From: Faucicola osloensis_C
GTDB taxonomy: Bacteria > Pseudomonadota > Gammaproteobacteria > Pseudomonadales > Moraxellaceae
Length of the DNA: 64,000 nucleotides
Direction of reading: 5' to 3'
Assembly (NCBI GenBank): GCA_019353055.1
Contig: JABAHL010000001.1
Location: 1 to 64,000, forward strand
Shown in pieces: positions 60,543 through 64,000 of the stretch. The translations under genes and the position numbers were made by a program. The notes beneath the pieces are model-generated. The model had not been told where the DNA came from. It made no database searches and saw only the letters and a list, made by a program, of their open reading frames with translations. Each line of letters starts with the position of its first letter. Position 1 is the first letter of the stretch.

Positions 60543-61403
60543 ATGGATTTGCCCGAAGATAATAACTCTTCTCAATCTTTGCCAGAAGCACAACGCAATT
60601 ATATTACCCAACCCAACAAGGTATCTGGGTGGTTGATTGCGTTTGGGGTTAGTTTGTTGTTAGTTGCCATCATTGCACTGGTGTTAGGTCAACGCATTGG
60701 TTATCATCGTGGCTTAAGCTTTGCTGCTGAAGAAGCGAAAAAAACCGCCGCAGGTCTTGAAATCTCAGCAGAAAACATCAAATCATTAAAGCTAAAATCT
60801 GATACGTTGCAAAGCCAATTAACCACCGCGCAGCAAGAGCGAGATATCAGCTTGGCGAACCTATCAGCACTGCGTACCGATATTCAAGATCTAAAAGTCA
60901 CCAACTTACAGCTTGAACAAGGTCAGCAATTCTTAACCACCTCGCTTGCCAAAAAAGGCGGTATGAGTTTACAAGTCATCGGGGCAAAAATTGCACCGTT
61001 GCCAGAAAATGCCTATGAATACCGCTTTGATGTCGGTATGGTCGATCCGTCAAATCAGCCAAAAAATTTGATACCAAAATTGACCTTGCTCGATGAAGTT
61101 AATATGGTCGAAGTCCCTTTGCAACCTAATAGTTATTCGATTCATGGGATTGCAAGAATTCGCGGGCGGTTTTTGATGCCCAAAAACTTTGTACCCAAAC
61201 AAGTAAAACTTGAATTAACTGCTGGCAACCAAAAAACTGAGCAAGTGTATGATTGGCAACTCGGTCAACCGATTGATAACATGCCATATACGCTTGAAGA
61301 AACGCCCGAAGCGGATAAGCGACCTGTGAGTTCGACCGATAGCACGCCAGTGGCAAGCACAGCCAATACGCAAAAACCTACCGCAACGACTGCTGCAAAG
61401 TAG
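60543..61403 (+). CDS. Membrane-anchored coiled-coil protein (DUF6776-like)
   Basis: I start at ATG 60543 (286 residues, MDLPEDNNSSQS); a TTG at 60531 would add four. A cytosolic tail is followed by one membrane helix (about 27-47, SGWLIAFGVSLLLVAIIALV), a coiled coil (about 60-135, LKLKSDTLQSQLTTAQQERD) and a beta-rich periplasmic domain (about 145-245) with a GIARIRGRF block. A Thr/Ala/Pro-rich end follows. The layout resembles proteobacterial DUF6776 proteins, but I cannot verify this. Function unknown. Confidence 0.55.
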   Translation: MDLPEDNNSSQSLPEAQRNYITQPNKVSGWLIAFGVSLLLVAIIALVLGQRIGYHRGLSFAAEEAKKTAAGLEISAENIKSLKLKSDTLQSQLTTAQQERDISLANLSALRTDIQDLKVTNLQLEQGQQFLTTSLAKKGGMSLQVIGAKIAPLPENAYEYRFDVGMVDPSNQPKNLIPKLTLLDEVNMVEVPLQPNSYSIHGIARIRGRFLMPKNFVPKQVKLELTAGNQKTEQVYDWQLGQPIDNMPYTLEETPEADKRPVSSTDSTPVASTANTQKPTATTAAK

Positions 61404-61445
61404 TATAATCAATGTTTAATCTAATATTGGGTAAATGTTCAATTA

Positions 61446-61919
61446 ATGATGCTTCAAACGCTTAATTTTTCTCGTCAATCAGTTGTGTCACAGCCAACCA
61501 CCACGAACATGGATTGGCATCTACCGGCATGGTTGCCAACACAACTCCCTAAACAGCCACCTAGCCAATCACCAAATTCATTGCCAGCGCGTTTGACCGA
61601 CATAGAAGGCGAGCCAAATACCGACCCAGTCGAAGATGTGCTATTGGCTAACCCTGAACTGAAAAAACCACAGATGTATGCGGTGGTCATGTATAACGAT
61701 GATTATACGCCGATGGAATTTGTGGTGGATGTTTTACAAAATCATTTTAAACATACGCTAGACTCGGCTATCAGTATTATGCTTGCCATTCATCAACAAG
61801 GCAAAGGCATTGCCGGTATATACCCTAAAGATATCGCAGAAACCAAAGCGCAAGCCGTCAACCGTGAAGCACGTCAGGCAGGCTATCCGTTACTGAGTCA
61901 AATCGAACCCCAAGGTTAG
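61446..61919 (+). CDS. clpS: ATP-dependent Clp protease adaptor ClpS
   Basis: Delivers N-degron substrates to ClpAP. The conserved core starts near residue 78: MYAVVMYNDDYTPMEFVVDVL with the N-end-rule pocket residues (NDD-TPMEFV), LDSAISIMLAIHQQGKGIAG and the ending REARQAGYPLLSQIEP. The 157 residues exceed the E. coli 106 because of an N-terminal Pro/Gln-rich extension; an ATG at 61509 would shorten it to 136. It is followed by clpA on the same strand, as usual, but with a wide 490-bp gap. Confidence 0.93.
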   Translation: MMLQTLNFSRQSVVSQPTTTNMDWHLPAWLPTQLPKQPPSQSPNSLPARLTDIEGEPNTDPVEDVLLANPELKKPQMYAVVMYNDDYTPMEFVVDVLQNHFKHTLDSAISIMLAIHQQGKGIAGIYPKDIAETKAQAVNREARQAGYPLLSQIEPQG

Positions 61920-62408
61920 GGGTAGTTTGCTAATTAAGCTTTTGCTTAAGCTTTTAACCTTGTCGCTCAGCTTAATTTTGTTTATCCATCTTGTTTCTTG
62001 ACCTATTATCTTAACCTTCTTTTACTGTATTTTTAATGGTACCGTCTTTGTATCCTTTATTCACCATTGAATTTTTTATTTACCATCAAAATTTTTTGCC
62101 ATTTTAAAACCCGCCATTAACTACGTTTTATCACTTGAATTTATTAGCAATGTCATTATATTAAACGTAATGATTTTGATTTTTCCCATTTTGTCATCTT
62201 TCATTTTTACTTCCTTTTAACCGAACTTAGCATGATTAGCCAGATATCCATAAGATATTTGGTGCTGAGGTGACGGCAAATGAAACTTGAAAAAACATCA
62301 ATACACATAACCTTCAACATCAATAACCACATCAAACCAATTAAAGCGCATGATTTTTCAAGTAGGGCAAAATCAAAAACCGTCGGTGACACGTATTAAG
62401 GACATCTT
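61920..62408. other. Long clpS-clpA intergenic region
   Basis: About 490 bp. Near its start TTAAGC-TTTT-GCTTAA (61934-61949) is a small hairpin, followed by C/T-rich, AT-rich sequence. I see no convincing gene, tRNA or promoter. A minus-strand 61-codon frame at 62207-62392 looks accidental. Confidence 0.4.
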
Positions 62409-64000
62409 ATGTTAAGTTTAGAATTACAAAGCACGTTGCGGTTGGTAGTGACACTCGCAAAACAACGTGCACACGAATATTTAACGGTCGAACATCTGCT
62501 ATTGGCACTGTTAGAAAATGAAAATGCGGTAGAAGCCTTGGTGGCTTGTGCAGTCAATGTGGATCAGCTTGGCAAAGATTTGACCCAGTATATTGATGAA
62601 CATACCCCAACAGTCGATATCAACGAAGATTACTCGCCACAACCCACGCGCAGTTTTGACCGTATCTTGCAGCGGGCGATTTTTCATGTGCAATCGGTTG
62701 CTAGCAGCCGTTTGGTAGAAGGCTCAGATTTGCTAGTGTCGATGTTCTCAGAGCATGACACCTACGCGGTGTACCTGCTTAAAAAACAAGGAGTGACGCG
62801 ACTTGAGTTGACCCAGTATCTATCGCATGGTCAAGACAAAAAAGTGCGCGACAAATTGACCAGCGTGGAAACTGAAGAAACGGGTGAAAAAGCCAATAAA
62901 GACCCATTGACTGAATTTACCATTAATCTCAATCAAAAAGCCTCTACGGGTGGCACCGATCCGTTAATTGGTCGCCAAGCAGAAATCGAGCGTACCGCGC
63001 AGATTTTATGCCGTCGCCGCAAAAACAATCCACTACTGGTGGGTGACCCAGGGGTGGGTAAAACGTCGATTGCTGAAGGCCTGGCATGGCTGATTGTCAA
63101 TGACAAAGCACCAAAACCATTATCAGGTTGTGTGGTGTATAGTTTAGATATTGGTGCATTGATTGCCGGTACAAAATACCGCGGCGATTTTGAAAAACGT
63201 ATGAAAGCGCTCTTAGATGCCTTAAAAGCCAAGCCCAATGCGATTTTATTTATTGATGAAATCCATATGATTATCGGCGCAGGCTCATCGATGAGCAGCA
63301 ATATGGATGTGTCCAATTTAATCAAACCTGCGTTGGCATCCGGTGAGCTGCGTTGTATCGGCTCAACCACCTTTACCGAATACCGCCAAGTGTTTGAAAA
63401 AGACCATGCCTTAAGTCGTCGTTTCCAAAAAGTTGATGTCAACGAGCCATCGATTGATGAAACGATTGATATTCTACGCGGTCTGAAAAAACAATATGAG
63501 AAATTCCATAACGTAAGCTATACCGACCAGGCACTACAAAGTGCCGTGAATCTAGCGGTAAAACATATTCACGAACGCTTTTTGCCTGACAAAGCCATTG
63601 ATGTGATTGATGAAGCGGGTGCATTTGTTCGCCTGCAAAAACAAGCCGAAAATCATGTTGAATCTGGTGTGGACAGCAATCAATCCATTGATGCCGTTGC
63701 AAATGACAAGCTATCAAATCAGCCTGTGGTGGATGAAGACGCACTTGTCGATGACTTAGACGCTAGCCATGCAGCAGATGGTGTTGTCGAACCTGAAGCT
63801 ATGTTAAGCGAAGCAGATAATCAAGTGATTGACGCGGCACAACAAAATGGCGAGGTGGTGATTGATGTCCCGCAAATTGAATACATTATCTCAAAAATTG
63901 CGCGCATCCCGCCAAAATCAGTCTCAACGGATGACAAATCGGTGCTACAAAATCTTGAAAGTAACCTAAAACATCTGGTGTTTGGTCAAGATGAAGCCAT
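62409..64000 (+). CDS. clpA: ATP-dependent Clp protease ATP-binding subunit ClpA (5' part, cut by window edge)
   Basis: AAA+ unfoldase of ClpAP. 530 codons are visible. The Clp N-domain (about 1-145) starts MLSLELQSTLRLVVTLAKQRAHE in the ClpA manner. The first AAA domain has LIGRQAEIERTAQIL, Walker A GDPGVGKT at 212-219, Walker B AILFIDEIH near 278-286, and the pore segment AGTKYRGDFE. After the DEAGAFVRLQK helix an acidic low-complexity insert of about 70 residues (about 411-484) separates D1 from the IARIPPKSVS linker. E. coli ClpA has only about 10 residues there. The D2 domain is outside the window. Confidence 0.93.
   Translation, partial: MLSLELQSTLRLVVTLAKQRAHEYLTVEHLLLALLENENAVEALVACAVNVDQLGKDLTQYIDEHTPTVDINEDYSPQPTRSFDRILQRAIFHVQSVASSRLVEGSDLLVSMFSEHDTYAVYLLKKQGVTRLELTQYLSHGQDKKVRDKLTSVETEETGEKANKDPLTEFTINLNQKASTGGTDPLIGRQAEIERTAQILCRRRKNNPLLVGDPGVGKTSIAEGLAWLIVNDKAPKPLSGCVVYSLDIGALIAGTKYRGDFEKRMKALLDALKAKPNAILFIDEIHMIIGAGSSMSSNMDVSNLIKPALASGELRCIGSTTFTEYRQVFEKDHALSRRFQKVDVNEPSIDETIDILRGLKKQYEKFHNVSYTDQALQSAVNLAVKHIHERFLPDKAIDVIDEAGAFVRLQKQAENHVESGVDSNQSIDAVANDKLSNQPVVDEDALVDDLDASHAADGVVEPEAMLSEADNQVIDAAQQNGEVVIDVPQIEYIISKIARIPPKSVSTDDKSVLQNLESNLKHLVFGQDEA

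Noticed and set aside
62207..62392. 61-residue minus-strand hydrophobic frame between clpS and clpA
   Set aside because: Low-complexity AT-rich sequence, no ribosome site, opposite to the operon direction.

Overview
The window reads as chromosome of a gammaproteobacterium of the family Moraxellaceae, most likely Moraxella (M. osloensis-like) or a close relative. This is inferred from the style of the proteins, the plasmid backbone type and the gene neighbourhoods; no 16S gene is present. Most of it is dense housekeeping sequence: yaaA, argF, alr, dnaB, the rpsF-rpsR-rplI operon, an L,D-transpeptidase, prmB, aroC, a HolD-like protein, serC, a yejABEF-type peptide importer with gloB set inside it, an MFS pump, a GspE/PilB-type ATPase, tRNA-Leu and tRNA-Cys, folD, a FabH-like synthase, prfA, lysS, a DegS/AlgW-like protease, folM, secB-grxC-rhodanese, rsgA, orn, an acyl-CoA ligase/dehydrogenase pair, Fur-controlled hemP, a Nudix-ThiE fusion, a lipocalin, gap, obgE, degV, proB, hemE-argC, clpS and the first part of clpA, which runs off the right edge. 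The left edge cuts an IS982-family element that sits against the 3' remnant of a broken gene.

The accessory highlight is 45685-54254. Two directly oriented, almost identical 1179-bp ISAs1-family elements (45695-46873 and 53066-54244) bracket a 6.2-kb AT-rich segment with a complete small-plasmid gene set. It holds a MobA/MobL relaxase, an inverted-repeat-rich candidate oriT, a divergent mobilisation accessory gene, a BrnT/BrnA toxin-antitoxin pair, two small unknown or regulatory genes, four 22-bp iterons and a Rep_3 initiator. The outer edges carry a 10-bp direct repeat (AAACATCGAT) and the inner edges a different 10-bp direct repeat (AAATTGTGCT). That is the expected scar when a circular plasmid carrying one IS fuses with a chromosome, either by replicative cointegration or by recombination between two resident IS copies. 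The insertion lies between gap and the extended -10 promoter of obgE and leaves both genes intact.

Smaller items of interest are a 24-codon ORF coupled to yejF that encodes the start motif of a Hint (intein-like pretoxin) domain; a chromosomal protein resembling the alpha-glutamyl/putrescinyl thymine pyrophosphorylase family of DNA-base hypermodification systems; an orphan Fur-regulated hemP; a coiled-coil ORF nested out of frame in the relaxase gene; a terminator-like hairpin next to the prfA start; several exact short tandem repeats; and family-atypical insertions in ClpA, PrmB and the HolD-like protein. I did not see a CRISPR array, rRNA, prophage or restriction system. All calls come from reading the sequence; no database search was run.
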